64,000 nt of DNA from Rhodocyclales bacterium (GCA_028292485.1 JAQGMG010000005.1:183252-247251); one strand, 5' to 3'. Counted from the stretch's first letter, positions 8,873 to 18,275 are shown. Numbers and translations are program-made. The notes: generated by a model from the letters alone, not told the origin.

Positions 8873-10006
8873 TTAAACAATATCCAGATTCTGCACGTTG
8901 CCGATGAAGTCCTTGTCGGAGTGCTTGCTGTTGAGCTTGATCTGCAGACGCAGATCATTGACCGAGTCGGCATTGCGCAATGCATCTTCCATGCCGATGA
9001 GGTCGGCCTCGTAGAGGTCGAAAAGCGCCTGGTCAAAGGTCTGCATGCCGAGCTCGCGCGAGCGCTTCATGACTTCCTTGAGTTCATGCACTTCGCCTTT
9101 GAAGATGAGGTCGGAGATCAACGGTGAATTGAGCATGATCTCGACCGCCGGCACGCGGCCCTTGCGATCCTTCATCGGCAACAGGCGTTGTGAAACCATC
9201 GCGCGCAGGTTCAGGGACAAATCCATGAGCAACTGTGTGCGACGCTCTTCAGGGAAGAAATTGATGATGCGGTCGATCGCCTGATTGGCGCTGTTGGCGT
9301 GCAGCGTGGCCAGACACAGGTGACCGGTTTCGGCGAAGGCGATGGCGTGATCCATCGATTCACGGTCGCGGATTTCCCCCATCAGGATGACGTCGGGCGC
9401 CTGCCGCAGCGTGTTCTTGAGCCCCGACTCCCAGCTTTCCGTGTCGAGTCCTACTTCGCGCTGCGTGACGATGCAGTTCTTGTGGGCGTGCACATATTCG
9501 ATTGGATCTTCCAGCGTGATGATGTGGCCGTAGCTGTTCTCGTTGCGGTAATCGACCATCGCGGCGAGCGTCGTCGTCTTGCCGGTACCTGTGCCGCCGA
9601 CGAAGATGATGAGGCCCCGCTTGGACATGCCGATGTCCTGCAGCGTAAGTGGTACGCCGAGCTCCTGCAATGTCGGTATCTTCTGCGCAATCGTCCGCGC
9701 CACCAGCCCGACTTTGCCTTGCTGCACGAAGGCGTTGACGCGGAAACGGCCGATGCCCGAGGGCGAAATCGCGAAATTGCATTCCTTGGTTGATTCGAAC
9801 TCGGCAGCCTGGCGATCATTCATGACCGCACGTGCCAGCTCAGCCGTGTGCTGCGGGCTGAGGATCTGATTGGACTGCGGCACGATCTTGCCGTCGACCT
9901 TGATGGCGGGCGGAAAACCGGCGGTGACGAAAAGATCCGAACCCCTCTTGCTCATCATGAGCTTGAGCAGGTCCTGCATGAACTTGATTGCCTGATCGCG
10001 TTCCAT
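8873..10006 (-). CDS. pilU: Type IV pilus retraction ATPase PilU
   Basis: PilU is a cytoplasmic hexameric ATPase that works with PilT in retracting type IV pili. It has 377 residues. The Walker A loop is GGTGTGKTT, the Walker B/Asp-box region is VILMGEIRDRESM, and the His box is GHLCLATLHANSANQA. The N terminus (MERDQAIKFMQDLLKLM) and the motif PLISDLIFKGEVHEL, where PilT has AIRNLIRE, separate PilU from PilT. It lies 95 bases downstream of pilT on the same strand, the classic pilTU order. Confidence 0.93.
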   Translation of the reverse strand: MERDQAIKFMQDLLKLMMSKRGSDLFVTAGFPPAIKVDGKIVPQSNQILSPQHTAELARAVMNDRQAAEFESTKECNFAISPSGIGRFRVNAFVQQGKVGLVARTIAQKIPTLQELGVPLTLQDIGMSKRGLIIFVGGTGTGKTTTLAAMVDYRNENSYGHIITLEDPIEYVHAHKNCIVTQREVGLDTESWESGLKNTLRQAPDVILMGEIRDRESMDHAIAFAETGHLCLATLHANSANQAIDRIINFFPEERRTQLLMDLSLNLRAMVSQRLLPMKDRKGRVPAVEIMLNSPLISDLIFKGEVHELKEVMKRSRELGMQTFDQALFDLYEADLIGMEDALRNADSVNDLRLQIKLNSKHSDKDFIGNVQNLDIV

Positions 10007-10101
10007 AGTGCATCAACCCCGGTGACCAATTCGATTTGTCATGATAGCGCCGGCAGCTGCCGCCGTGGAACATTGCCGACCAGCGCGGCAGTCTGATCCC
10101 G

Positions 10102-11148
10102 TCAGGCGCCGGGGAACAGATCCTTGTTCATCGCACGCGGGCGCGCTTCGGCAGGCGAGATGACGTTGCGTTTCACCAGGTCCTGCAGGCACTGATCCAG
10201 CGTCTGCATGCCGTACTGACTACCGGTCTGGATCGACGAGTACATCTGCGCCACCTTGTTTTCGCGGATCAGGTTGCGGATGGCCGGCGTGCCGATCATG
10301 ATTTCGTGCGCTGCCACCCGGCCCTGGCCATCCTTGGTCTTGAGCAGTGTTTGCGAAATAACGGCGCGCAGCGATTCCGAAAGCATGGCGCGCATCATTT
10401 CCTTTTCTTCGGCAGGGAACACGTCAACGATACGGTCGACCGTTTTCGCGGCAGAGGAGGTGTGCAGCGTGCCGAATACCAGGTGGCCTGTTTCCGCTGC
10501 CGTCATGGCGAGGCGGATCGTTTCCAGGTCGCGCAGCTCGCCAACCAGGATGATGTCCGGGTCTTCACGCAAGGCGCTTCGCAAGGCGTTGGAGAACGAC
10601 AGGGTGTCGCGTGATACCTCGCGCTGGTTCATCAGGCAGCGCTTGGATTCGTGCACGAACTCGATCGGATCCTCGATGGTGAGGATGTGGCCGTATTCGT
10701 TCTCGTTGAGGTAATCCACCATCGCCGCCAGGGTGGTCGATTTTCCCGAGCCCGTCGGACCGGTAACCAGTACGATGCCGCGTGGTTGGTTGGAAATATC
10801 CTTGAAGCTGCGCGGGCAATTCAGGTCGTCAAGTGACAGCACCTTCGACGGAATCGTCCGGAATACCGCACCCGCACCGCGATTCTGGTTGAAGGCATTG
10901 ACGCGGAAGCGCGCCAGATTCGGGACCGCAAACGAAAAGTCGGTCTCGAGAAATTCTTCATATTGCTTGCGCTGACCGTCATTCATGATGTCATACACCA
11001 TGGCATGGACGTCCTTGTGCTCCAGCGGCGGCAGGTTGATGCGGCGTATATCGCCATTGACGCGGATCATCGGCGGCAAACCGGCAGACAGGTGCAGGTC
11101 GGACGCCTTGTTCTTGACTGAGAAAGCGAGCAGTTCGGTAATGTCCAT
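10102..11148 (-). CDS. pilT: Type IV pilus retraction ATPase PilT
   Basis: PilT powers pilus disassembly and twitching. From the ATG at 11148 (MDITELLAFSVKNKASDLHL) it has 348 residues, the standard PilT length and N terminus. The open frame extends to 11214, but those 22 residues are not family-like. Walker A is GPTGSGKST, the Walker B region is ILVGELRDLETI, and the retraction motif AIRNLIRE is intact. It is divergent from yggS, an arrangement conserved in many proteobacteria, and heads the pilTU pair. Confidence 0.95.
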   Translation of the reverse strand: MDITELLAFSVKNKASDLHLSAGLPPMIRVNGDIRRINLPPLEHKDVHAMVYDIMNDGQRKQYEEFLETDFSFAVPNLARFRVNAFNQNRGAGAVFRTIPSKVLSLDDLNCPRSFKDISNQPRGIVLVTGPTGSGKSTTLAAMVDYLNENEYGHILTIEDPIEFVHESKRCLMNQREVSRDTLSFSNALRSALREDPDIILVGELRDLETIRLAMTAAETGHLVFGTLHTSSAAKTVDRIVDVFPAEEKEMMRAMLSESLRAVISQTLLKTKDGQGRVAAHEIMIGTPAIRNLIRENKVAQMYSSIQTGSQYGMQTLDQCLQDLVKRNVISPAEARPRAMNKDLFPGA

Positions 11149-11297
11149 GGTGTGGGTCGATCCTGACGGTTGATGGCAACTGCGTATGTCCGCGGCGCTC
11201 CGGCGCTGCACCAAGATCGGCCGGTGTACTGGCCGAATGCCTGCAAAGGGGCCCTGTTATACTTTCGGCGCCCCTCCTGGGAAGTTGAGTGGATTAT

Positions 11298-11996
11298 ATG
11301 ACGGCGATCGCCGCCAACCTGCAAGCAGTTCGTACCCGTATTGCCGCCGCCGAGCGGGAATCGGGCAGCCGGTCTTCGCATGGTGCGCCGCCTGTGACGC
11401 TTCTGGCCGTCTCCAAGACCTGGCCGGAAGCCGCCATACGCGAAGCCAGCGCGGCGGGCCAGCGCGCGTTCGCCGAGAGTTATGTGCAGGAAGGCATCGA
11501 CAAGCAATCGTCCTTGCAGGACGTTCCGCTGGAATGGCATTTCGTCGGTCCTGTCCAGAGCAACAAGACACGCCTGGTGGCTGCGCATTTTGATTGGGTA
11601 CATTCAATCGAGCGCGAAAAGATCGCCCAACGTCTCTCCGAGCAGCGCGAGCCGTCCCTGCCGCCTTTGCAGGTTTGCTTGCAGATCAATGTCAGCGGCG
11701 AGGCCAGCAAGAGTGGTGTAAGCCCCGCAGCGGCCGCTAACTTGGCTCGCAGCGTTTCGGCATTGCCGCGTCTGAAACTGCGTGGTCTGATGTGCATCCC
11801 CGAGGCGACCGATGATCCTCTCTTGCAACGTCACCGTTTTGCACAACTGCGCCAGCTACTCGAGGCCCTCAATGCCGAGTTGGGGCTGAACATGGATACC
11901 TTGTCGATGGGCATGTCGGACGACCTTGAAGCAGCGATTGCCGAAGGCGCCACAATCGTCCGTATCGGCACTGCGATTTTCGGATCGCGATCGTGA
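11298..11996 (+). CDS. yggS: PLP homeostasis protein (YggS/PLPHP family)
   Basis: This small fold-type III PLP-binding protein regulates pyridoxal phosphate homeostasis and amino-acid pools. From ATG 11298 (MTAIAANLQAVRTRI) it has 232 residues, aligning with known YggS starts; a GTG at 11289 would add three residues. The PLP-binding lysine is in LLAVSKTWP. Further conserved segments are ESYVQEGIDK, WHFVGPVQSNK and LSMGMSDDLEAAIAEGATIVRIG. It is the first gene of yggS-proC-yggT-yggU. Confidence 0.92.
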   Translation: MTAIAANLQAVRTRIAAAERESGSRSSHGAPPVTLLAVSKTWPEAAIREASAAGQRAFAESYVQEGIDKQSSLQDVPLEWHFVGPVQSNKTRLVAAHFDWVHSIEREKIAQRLSEQREPSLPPLQVCLQINVSGEASKSGVSPAAAANLARSVSALPRLKLRGLMCIPEATDDPLLQRHRFAQLRQLLEALNAELGLNMDTLSMGMSDDLEAAIAEGATIVRIGTAIFGSRS

Positions 11997-12071
11997 ATGA
12001 GCCATTATTGCGTTCGCGAAATGAGGATGCAGAAGTAGGGCTATAACTAACAATTCACCGTGTAACAGAAC

Positions 12072-12893
12072 ATGAAAATCACATTCCTTGGCGGCGGCAA
12101 CATGGCCTCCGCGCTGATCGGTGGCATGCTGCGACAAGGCTTTGCTGCGGCGGATATCCAGGTTGTCGAGCTGCTGCAGGCCGGGCGTGAGCGCCTGCAA
12201 ACCGAATTTGGCGTGCGTGTAGTCGATGGTCTCGACGCACAGGCGCTCGATTGCGACGTGCTCGTGCTGGCGGTCAAGCCGCAACAGATGCGCATGGCAT
12301 TGGCGCCGGTGGTGGGACAGCTCGTGCGGCAGCTTGTCGTCAGCATTGCAGCGGGCTTGCGTCTTGAGGATCTGTCGCGCTGGCTTGGGGGTTACACCAC
12401 TCTGGTACGCGCCATGCCCAACACCCCGGCCTTGGTCGGCATGGGCATCACGGGTTTGTACGCCGATCAAAGTGTTTCGGACGCGGGGCGTGCGGCCGTG
12501 AGCCGTATCATGCAGGCTGTTGGTTCCAGTGTCTGGCTCGACGACGAAGCACAGATGGATGCCGTCACCGCCATTTCGGGAAGCGGCCCGGCATACGTGT
12601 TCTACTTTATTGAAGCCTTGCAGGCTGCGGGCGAGAATCTCGGTTTGAGCGCGGAGACGGCACGTGCCCTGGCGCTGGAAACCATGGTGGGCGCGGCTAC
12701 GCTCGCAGTGCGCAGTGAAGATTCGGCAGCCGTATTGCGCGAGCGCGTCACCTCAAAAGGAGGGACAACCGAGGCGGCGCTGCGCAGTATGGCCGGCGAT
12801 GGCCTGCCTGCAATCATCGAACGCGCAACTGCTGCTGCTGCCGCACGCGGTGCCGAGCTTGGTGTACAACTTGGCCGCGATGACACGGATTGA
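12072..12893 (+). CDS. proC: Pyrroline-5-carboxylate reductase
   Basis: ProC catalyses the last step of proline synthesis, NAD(P)H-dependent reduction of pyrroline-5-carboxylate. It has 273 residues. The N-terminal dinucleotide loop is FLGGGNMASALIGGM. The family signature is in the C-terminal half: SGSGPAYVFYFIEAL followed by TSKGGTTEAAL. Its position between yggS and yggT is a widely conserved arrangement. Confidence 0.95.
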   Translation: MKITFLGGGNMASALIGGMLRQGFAAADIQVVELLQAGRERLQTEFGVRVVDGLDAQALDCDVLVLAVKPQQMRMALAPVVGQLVRQLVVSIAAGLRLEDLSRWLGGYTTLVRAMPNTPALVGMGITGLYADQSVSDAGRAAVSRIMQAVGSSVWLDDEAQMDAVTAISGSGPAYVFYFIEALQAAGENLGLSAETARALALETMVGAATLAVRSEDSAAVLRERVTSKGGTTEAALRSMAGDGLPAIIERATAAAAARGAELGVQLGRDDTD

Positions 12894-12977
12894 GCAAGCC
12901 CATGTTGCCGGAAGTTCCATAGGCAGAACCACAATGCCAGACACAATATCCATAACGCATCAAGAAGACCGCGACCT

Positions 12978-13517
12978 ATGTTCACACAAATGATTGTTTA
13001 TCTGCTGCAGACCGTCGTCGGTTTCTTCACCATGATGTTGCTGGTACGCACCATGATGCGCTGGATGCGGATCTCGTTCGTCAACCAGGTCGGCCAGTTC
13101 GTGCTGGCTACGACGAATTGGGCCGTGATGCCGTTGCAGCGTGTATTACCGAGCGTAGGTCGCCTCGACTTGTCGTCTCTTGTTCCCGCCTGGTTGCTGC
13201 AAGTCATCCTCGTATTGCTGGTTGCCGTGGTGCAGGGCTACAACTTTCCTGATCCAGTCACGGCACTCGTTCGTGCCTTTGGTATCGGCGCGCTGGAACT
13301 GTTGCGCTCTGCGCTCTATCTGTTGATGTTCGTCGTCATCCTCGGCGCGATCATCTCCTGGGTGAATCCGCGTGCGCCCATGGCACCCGTTCTGAACATG
13401 TTGACGCGGCCATTCCTGGATCCGATTCGTCGCATCGTCCCGCCTGTGGCAAACGTCGATCTGTCGCCGCTGGTACTGCTGGTTGTCGTGCAGATACTGC
13501 TTATTGCCATTGCATGA
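12978..13517 (+). CDS. yggT: YggT family membrane protein
   Basis: An integral membrane protein of 179 residues with two tandem YGGT repeats. Each begins with a hydrophobic helix and ends near a proline-rich turn (NWAVMPLQRVLPSVGRLDLSSLV, and RPFLDPIRRIVPPVANVDLSPLV). The exact role is not settled; the family has been linked to osmotic stress and membrane organisation. It overlaps the next gene by ATGA, indicating translational coupling with the DUF167 gene. Confidence 0.9.
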   Translation: MFTQMIVYLLQTVVGFFTMMLLVRTMMRWMRISFVNQVGQFVLATTNWAVMPLQRVLPSVGRLDLSSLVPAWLLQVILVLLVAVVQGYNFPDPVTALVRAFGIGALELLRSALYLLMFVVILGAIISWVNPRAPMAPVLNMLTRPFLDPIRRIVPPVANVDLSPLVLLVVVQILLIAIA

Positions 13518-13813
13518 ACTGGCTGCAACGTGCCAGCGATGGTACGGTCACGCTGACGCTGCATGCGCAACCCGGCGCCAAGCGTACCGAGTTCGTCGGG
13601 CTGCATGGTGAAGCGTTGAAGATTCGGCTGGCTGCGCCGCCCGTTGATGGCAAGGCCAATGCGGCGCTGACCAAATATCTCGCAGGCTATCTGGGTGTGC
13701 CAAGGGCGGCGATTACCATCCTGAGCGGCGAGAGTTCGCGCCACAAGATATTGTGGTTACAGGGCGTGAGCGAAGCTGCGCTGGAAAAACTCGAGGGCGA
13801 GGCGAAATCGTAG
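13514..13813 (+). CDS. yggU: DUF167 (YggU) family protein
   Basis: A 99-residue cytoplasmic protein of the UPF0235/YggU family. The family motif VQPGAKRTE is seen as LHAQPGAKRTEFVGLHG, followed by IRLAAPPVDGKANAALTKYLA and the SGESSRHKIL region. Function is unknown. It starts within the yggT stop codon (ATGA at 13514) and is convergent with the diguanylate cyclase gene. Confidence 0.9.
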   Translation: MNWLQRASDGTVTLTLHAQPGAKRTEFVGLHGEALKIRLAAPPVDGKANAALTKYLAGYLGVPRAAITILSGESSRHKILWLQGVSEAALEKLEGEAKS

Positions 13814-13858
13814 GTTGGGCATCGCTTGCGCTCACCCCAACCTGCACAACGTACCGTA

Positions 13859-15646
13859 TCAACCCGCTTCGACGCGATTCTTGCCTGCGCGTTTGGCGCG
13901 GTACATGGCCTTGTCGGCGCGGTCTGTGGCGGCGTCCGCTTCTTCGCCGGCAATCAGTTCGGTGACACCGGCGCTGAAGGTGATCAGCAGCTTCTTGTTG
14001 TCGTGAAGGAAGAAGCGCTTGGTCAACTCGCGTTGCAAGCGTGTCAGGGCGATGACAGCGTCATCGACGATCGTGTCCGGCAGCAGGATGAGGAATTCTT
14101 CGCCGCCATAGCGACCGCAGGAGTCCTGCGGTCGGAGCGTTTCCCTGATGACCTGGGCGAGGTGGCGCAACGCATCGTCGCCCGTGGCGTGACCATACGT
14201 GTCATTGAGTAGCTTGAAGTTATCTACATCGAGCAGGGCAATGCATAGACGTGAATTGCGCCGTTGCTGGCGCGCCATTTCGCGCGCCAGGATTTCTTCC
14301 AGGCCTTTGCGGTTCAATGTTCCCGTGAGGGGATCGTGGCGCACCAGCTCGCTGGCGAGTTGTAACTCGTCTTCGAGGCGCGCGATTTCCTTGTAGGCCT
14401 GATCCACCGTGGAACGCAGCGATGACAATTCATCCTGTGAGCGGCGCGTGCGGGTTTCGATCAAGCGCGTTTCCGTCAGCACTTCGTCCACCAGGCCGGA
14501 GAGCTCGGAGAGGCTGCCGGCGCTGCCCACGCGCGCGGCGAATGTCTCGATTCTCGAATGGTAGAGTCCGGTCGAATCGGCCAGTTCGCTGAGACGATCA
14601 ATGAAATGCGCGAGCATGTCGCGCAGTTTTTCGTGCGCTTCGGAGAGGCTGCGTTTGAGCGTGCCTTGCTTGTAGATGACATCGCGCAGACGTTCGCGTA
14701 ATTCGTCGAGCACCTTCTTGTCGAGAGGCCTGGAGAACAGATCCAGCACCATCGACATCTGCCCCTGCAGCCATTTGTCTTCAACGGCAAGCTCACTGAT
14801 GTTCTCGATGATGAGTTGCAGCAGATTCAACAATGCCTGACGGATGTAGCTCTGGTCCTGAACGACCCACTGCACCTTGTAGGAGAATTCCTGCAGTTGC
14901 GCCTCGAACTGTGTGGGGTCGAGCTCCTCCGGTTTTTGCAGCGCCTTGGACAAGAGCGAGGCCTGCTGGACGAGTTCTGGCGTATCGATCAGAAGTATGC
15001 CAATGGCGTTTTCAAGTGTTTGACCGAGAATGGTTCGCCATGCTTCCGGCGCATGCGTCAGGCCTTCGAGCCTGGCTGGGGCCGCCGGTGCAGGGATTGC
15101 GACCGGGACAACAACCGACACATCGGCGCCATCTGCTTCGGCCGCATCCACCGGCAGCTTGTTGGCAGCTGTGGCTTGCGACCAGCCACGCAACATGCCC
15201 TGCAGGCGGCTGAACAGCACCGCCGTATCGCCGCCGCTGCTGCTCTCCAGCACGTGCGTCAGCGCATCCATTTTTGCCTGACCCGTCATGCCGACGACAG
15301 GGCGTTCGTACTGTGTCAGAAGATCGCGAATCAGCGGACCCCATGTCGGCGTCTCGGGCGCCTTCTCGGAGAGCAGGGTAATCAATTGCGTCTTGAATGG
15401 CTGCCAGTTGCGCTCGGCAATGGCCGATTCGAAACGACGCGTGGCTTTGAGTTGTTCCGCCGTCGCGCGCGGTAAGGCCGCAGCGATCATCTTGAACTGA
15501 CGCTCGGGAAAAATTTCTTCCGCATGCGTGCCAGCGATCTGGTGATAGAGCTCGCGGTAACTATCGGGCGTAGGAGGCTTGCGCTGCGCGGCGAGACGAC
15601 GCAACACTTCTCGTGCAATTTCAGAAGGTGTGCCGAATTCTGCCAT
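13859..15646 (-). CDS. GGDEF-domain diguanylate cyclase
   Basis: A predicted diguanylate cyclase making cyclic-di-GMP. The start at 15646 (MAEFGTPSEIAREVLRRL) gives 595 residues; the 20 upstream residues of the open frame look non-coding. The first 400 or so residues are largely helical with no recognised sensor domain or clear membrane segment, and a coiled-coil-like stretch (about 385-430) leads into the C-terminal GGDEF domain. The active-site loop is GGEEF (RYGGEEFLILLP), preceded by RPQD five residues earlier, which fits the RxxD inhibitory site. It should therefore be active and feedback-inhibited. Cyclic-di-GMP often controls exopolysaccharide and pili, both encoded nearby; any direct link is inferred. 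Confidence 0.88.
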   Translation of the reverse strand: MAEFGTPSEIAREVLRRLAAQRKPPTPDSYRELYHQIAGTHAEEIFPERQFKMIAAALPRATAEQLKATRRFESAIAERNWQPFKTQLITLLSEKAPETPTWGPLIRDLLTQYERPVVGMTGQAKMDALTHVLESSSGGDTAVLFSRLQGMLRGWSQATAANKLPVDAAEADGADVSVVVPVAIPAPAAPARLEGLTHAPEAWRTILGQTLENAIGILLIDTPELVQQASLLSKALQKPEELDPTQFEAQLQEFSYKVQWVVQDQSYIRQALLNLLQLIIENISELAVEDKWLQGQMSMVLDLFSRPLDKKVLDELRERLRDVIYKQGTLKRSLSEAHEKLRDMLAHFIDRLSELADSTGLYHSRIETFAARVGSAGSLSELSGLVDEVLTETRLIETRTRRSQDELSSLRSTVDQAYKEIARLEDELQLASELVRHDPLTGTLNRKGLEEILAREMARQQRRNSRLCIALLDVDNFKLLNDTYGHATGDDALRHLAQVIRETLRPQDSCGRYGGEEFLILLPDTIVDDAVIALTRLQRELTKRFFLHDNKKLLITFSAGVTELIAGEEADAATDRADKAMYRAKRAGKNRVEAG

Positions 15647-15755
15647 GCTGATGAACGCCCCGATTTCTTTCGTTATGTCATGGCATCGCGTGAGATGCGA
15701 TGCCACTTACTGCTACAAGCTGGTGTCAAATAGTAAAAATAGTATTTCCGGGCCG

Positions 15756-16424
15756 CTATTCCACGAGCCCGTGCTTGAGGCCGTAGTGCGTCAGCTCCGC
15801 GTTATTGCGCAGCTTCATTTTTTCAAGCAGGCGTGCCCGGTAAACACTTACCGTCTTCACGCTCAGGTTCAATTGTTCGGCAATCTGCGTCAGCGTCTTG
15901 CCCGACGAGATCATGCACAAGGTCTGATATTCGCGATCGGAGAGTTTCTCATGCGGTGGACGTTCCACGTCTTCACCGATCACGTTCGCCAGTTCTTCGG
16001 CGACGGCCGCGCTCACGTATTTCTTGCCGGCGGCAACTTGTCGAATTGCCGTGACCAATTGCTCGGGTGCACCCTGTTTCGACAGGTAGCCCGCTGCGCC
16101 GGCGCGCAATGCACGCACCGCGTATTGTTCTTCCGGATGCATCGAAAGAATCAGCACCGGCAGGCGCGGGAATTCCTTCTTCACCAATTTGAGCGTATCG
16201 ATGCCATTGCGGTCGGGCATCGACACATCCATCAGCACGACGTCGCACTGCGTGTTGCGCAGTACCTGCAAGGCTTTCACGCCGCCGTCGGCTTCGGCCA
16301 CGACTTCAAGATCTTCCGTGTCGGACAGGATCTGTTTCAAGCCCTGACGGATGATGGCGTGGTCGTCGGCAATGAGAACGCGGATTTTTGAGCTCATGGC
16401 ACCGAATCTATCTGCCGTGCTCAT
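15756..16424 (-). CDS. NarL/FixJ-type response regulator
   Basis: A 222-residue DNA-binding response regulator. The receiver domain starts VRVLIADDHAIIRQG-like (IRVLIADDHAIIRQG), with the phosphoacceptor aspartate in CDVVLMDVSMPD and the conserved lysine in YLSKQGAP. The C-terminal LuxR-type helix-turn-helix is LSDREYQTLCMISSGKTLTQIAEQL. Its ATG overlaps the stop of the upstream kinase (ATGA at 16421-16424), so the two are translationally coupled and form a cognate pair. A second ATG at 16397 is possible. Target genes are unknown. Confidence 0.9.
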   Translation of the reverse strand: MSTADRFGAMSSKIRVLIADDHAIIRQGLKQILSDTEDLEVVAEADGGVKALQVLRNTQCDVVLMDVSMPDRNGIDTLKLVKKEFPRLPVLILSMHPEEQYAVRALRAGAAGYLSKQGAPEQLVTAIRQVAAGKKYVSAAVAEELANVIGEDVERPPHEKLSDREYQTLCMISSGKTLTQIAEQLNLSVKTVSVYRARLLEKMKLRNNAELTHYGLKHGLVE

Positions 16425-17950
16425 ACCTGTCCAGCCGAAAAAGCACTGCTCTCCCGGCCCAATTCATTACGCATAGGGTGCAGCGGTACCCGCAGAACCA
16501 CGATCGTTCCGCGTGGATTCCGCGGCTGTATGAGCATGGTGCCGCCCATGCTGTCGAGTCGTTCACGGATGCTGCGCAGGCCGAACGACTTCGGTTTGCG
16601 CAGATCTGCGCTCTTCATGCCGCGGCCGTTGTCGCTGACTTCGAGCACGATTTCATCGCCTTCCTGCATCAGCCTCACTTCCACATGCTCGGCCCCCGCG
16701 TGCTTGCTGATATTGGTAAGCGTTTCCTGGTAAGTACGGAAGAGCGCGATTGCCGCGTCTTCCGACGTCTCGATATCATGGTCGGCACACAGCACGTCGC
16801 ACGGAATGCCGGTGCGATGCTGGAAGTCCTCGGCATGGCTTTCAATTGCCGCGGCCAGACCGAATTCCTTGAGAATTCCCGGGCGTAATTCGCGTGCCAC
16901 GCGCCCTGTGGTGGTGATGGCGTCATCGAGCATCACTTCGATCTGGCGCAAACGATCGAGCTGCGGTGAGCCCGCATCCATCTTGCCGGCCAGCAAGGAG
17001 GCTGAAATCTTGATGCCTACCAGCGTGCCACCGAGCACATCGTGAATGTCGCGTGCGATGCGATCACGCTCATCTTCCTTGGCGCGTTGCAGGTGATTGG
17101 ACAGTTCGGCCAGCTGTGCACGTGAGGCGCGCAATTCGGCCTCTGCCAGCTTGCTCTGCGTGATATTCCACATCACGCCTTCCCATATATGAGAGCCATT
17201 CTCGAGCTCGCGCGGGGAGCAGCGCAGATTGATCCACTTGATGTCGGCACCCGGCGGCAGCACGCGCCCTTCCCAGTTCAGCGTTGCGTGACGTTCGGTA
17301 GACATGGCCAGCGCGCTGAAGAAATCTTCGCGATCATCCGGAACGATCACCCCCGCGAGCGGATTGTCGCGCGACAGCAAGGTCTCGGCACTCATGCCAA
17401 GCAGCATCTGGCTTGCCTCGCTCACATATATGAACTGCGGTACGCCTTCGGGTGTGACCTGCATCTGGAACAACATGCCCGGCACATTGGCGGCCAGGGC
17501 GCGGAAGCGCTCATCGTTGACGCGCATCGTATCCAGCGCGATACGCCGTTCGTGGCGCATGCGCGCTTCGCGGCGTTCGCGCTCGATCACGGGAGCCAGC
17601 CGACCCAGCCGACTCAGGTCGAGGCAATCCTGCGCACCTGCCTGCATCGCTTTGCAGGCATCCACTTCATCGATATGGCTGGAGACTGCAATGAACGGAA
17701 TGTCGCGGTTGCTTTGCTGCAGCAAATCAAGGGCCGTGAGTACAGAGCAGCCTGTTACGCCGAAGCCTGCGATCACGACGTCCCAGATATCGTTTTTCAG
17801 CGCCTCGCGCAGTGCGGTCTCATCGCATACCCGGCGGGCTTGCACGGTGTAGCTCAGGGCTTCGAGATGTTGGCGCAGGTGCAAAACCTCCGCATCACCG
17901 CTTTCGATGAACAGGATATTGAGTGCTGCCGAACTGGGGCCGGTATTCAT
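16421..17950 (-). CDS. PAS-containing NarL-type sensor histidine kinase with N-terminal pseudo-receiver
   Basis: A 509-residue soluble sensor kinase. The start at 17950 is chosen because GGAGG lies five bases upstream. Domain order is a receiver-like domain (about 10-125), a PAS domain (about 150-280), then a HisKA_3 dimerisation domain with the phosphohistidine in RDRIARDIHDVLGG and a HATPase domain with VSDNGRGMKSADL. The receiver-like domain reads WDVVIAGFGVTG where an active receiver has the phosphoacceptor Asp, so it appears unable to be phosphorylated. There are no membrane segments, so the signal is probably cytoplasmic. It pairs with the overlapping response regulator. Confidence 0.88.
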   Translation of the reverse strand: MNTGPSSAALNILFIESGDAEVLHLRQHLEALSYTVQARRVCDETALREALKNDIWDVVIAGFGVTGCSVLTALDLLQQSNRDIPFIAVSSHIDEVDACKAMQAGAQDCLDLSRLGRLAPVIERERREARMRHERRIALDTMRVNDERFRALAANVPGMLFQMQVTPEGVPQFIYVSEASQMLLGMSAETLLSRDNPLAGVIVPDDREDFFSALAMSTERHATLNWEGRVLPPGADIKWINLRCSPRELENGSHIWEGVMWNITQSKLAEAELRASRAQLAELSNHLQRAKEDERDRIARDIHDVLGGTLVGIKISASLLAGKMDAGSPQLDRLRQIEVMLDDAITTTGRVARELRPGILKEFGLAAAIESHAEDFQHRTGIPCDVLCADHDIETSEDAAIALFRTYQETLTNISKHAGAEHVEVRLMQEGDEIVLEVSDNGRGMKSADLRKPKSFGLRSIRERLDSMGGTMLIQPRNPRGTIVVLRVPLHPMRNELGRESSAFSAGQV

Positions 17951-18010
17951 GAAACCTCCGCTTTGTCGCGCGAACGAAGATAGCACGACTGCTCAACAAT
18001 CAAATGAGCG

Positions 18011-18041
18011 TTGCGTCACGACCGCGTGCTTACCGTATAAT
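18011..18041 (+). promoter_or_regulatory. Sigma-70 promoter of tRNA-Thr
   Basis: A perfect -10 box TATAAT (18036-18041) lies 13 bases before the mature tRNA-Thr. A plausible -35 is TTGCGT at 18011-18016, with a slightly long 19-base spacer. Confidence 0.65.
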
Positions 18042-18054
18042 GCGCCGCCAAGTT

Positions 18055-18130
18055 GCCGCTTTAGCTCAGTTGGTAGAGCAACCGCCTTGTAAGCGGTAGG
18101 TCGTCAGTTCGAATCCGACAAGCGGCACCA
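18055..18130 (+). tRNA. tRNA-Thr (anticodon TGT)
   Basis: A 76-base cloverleaf including an encoded CCA. The acceptor stem GCCGCTT pairs with AAGCGGC, the D-loop has AGCTCAGTTGGTAGAGC, and the anticodon loop CTTGTAA gives TGT between stems ACCGC and GCGGT. The T-arm is GTTCGAATCC. It reads ACA and, by wobble, other threonine codons. Confidence 0.96.
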
Positions 18131-18151
18131 CGAACAAACCAGAAGCTTGCC

Positions 18152-18180
18152 TTGACAAGCTGAGGCATCTGCCCTATAGT
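18152..18180 (+). promoter_or_regulatory. Sigma-70 promoter of tRNA-fMet
   Basis: A consensus -35 TTGACA (18152-18157) and TATAGT -10 (18175-18180) are separated by the ideal 17 bases, with the tRNA starting 13 bases further on. This is the strongest housekeeping promoter visible in the window, so the two tRNAs are probably separate transcription units sharing a terminator. Confidence 0.85.
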
Positions 18181-18193
18181 TTCGCCTCTCTGA

Positions 18194-18270
18194 CGCGGGG
18201 TGGAGCAGTCTGGCAGCTCGTCGGGCTCATAACCCGAAGGTCACAGGTTCAAATCCTGTCCCCGCAACCA
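18194..18270 (+). tRNA. Initiator tRNA-fMet (CAT)
   Basis: A 77-base tRNA with encoded CCA. It has the initiator hallmarks: a mismatch at the end of the acceptor stem (C1 opposite A72) and three consecutive G-C pairs in the anticodon stem (GGG and CCC flanking CTCATAA). Confidence 0.96.
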
Positions 18271-18275
18271 ATACA

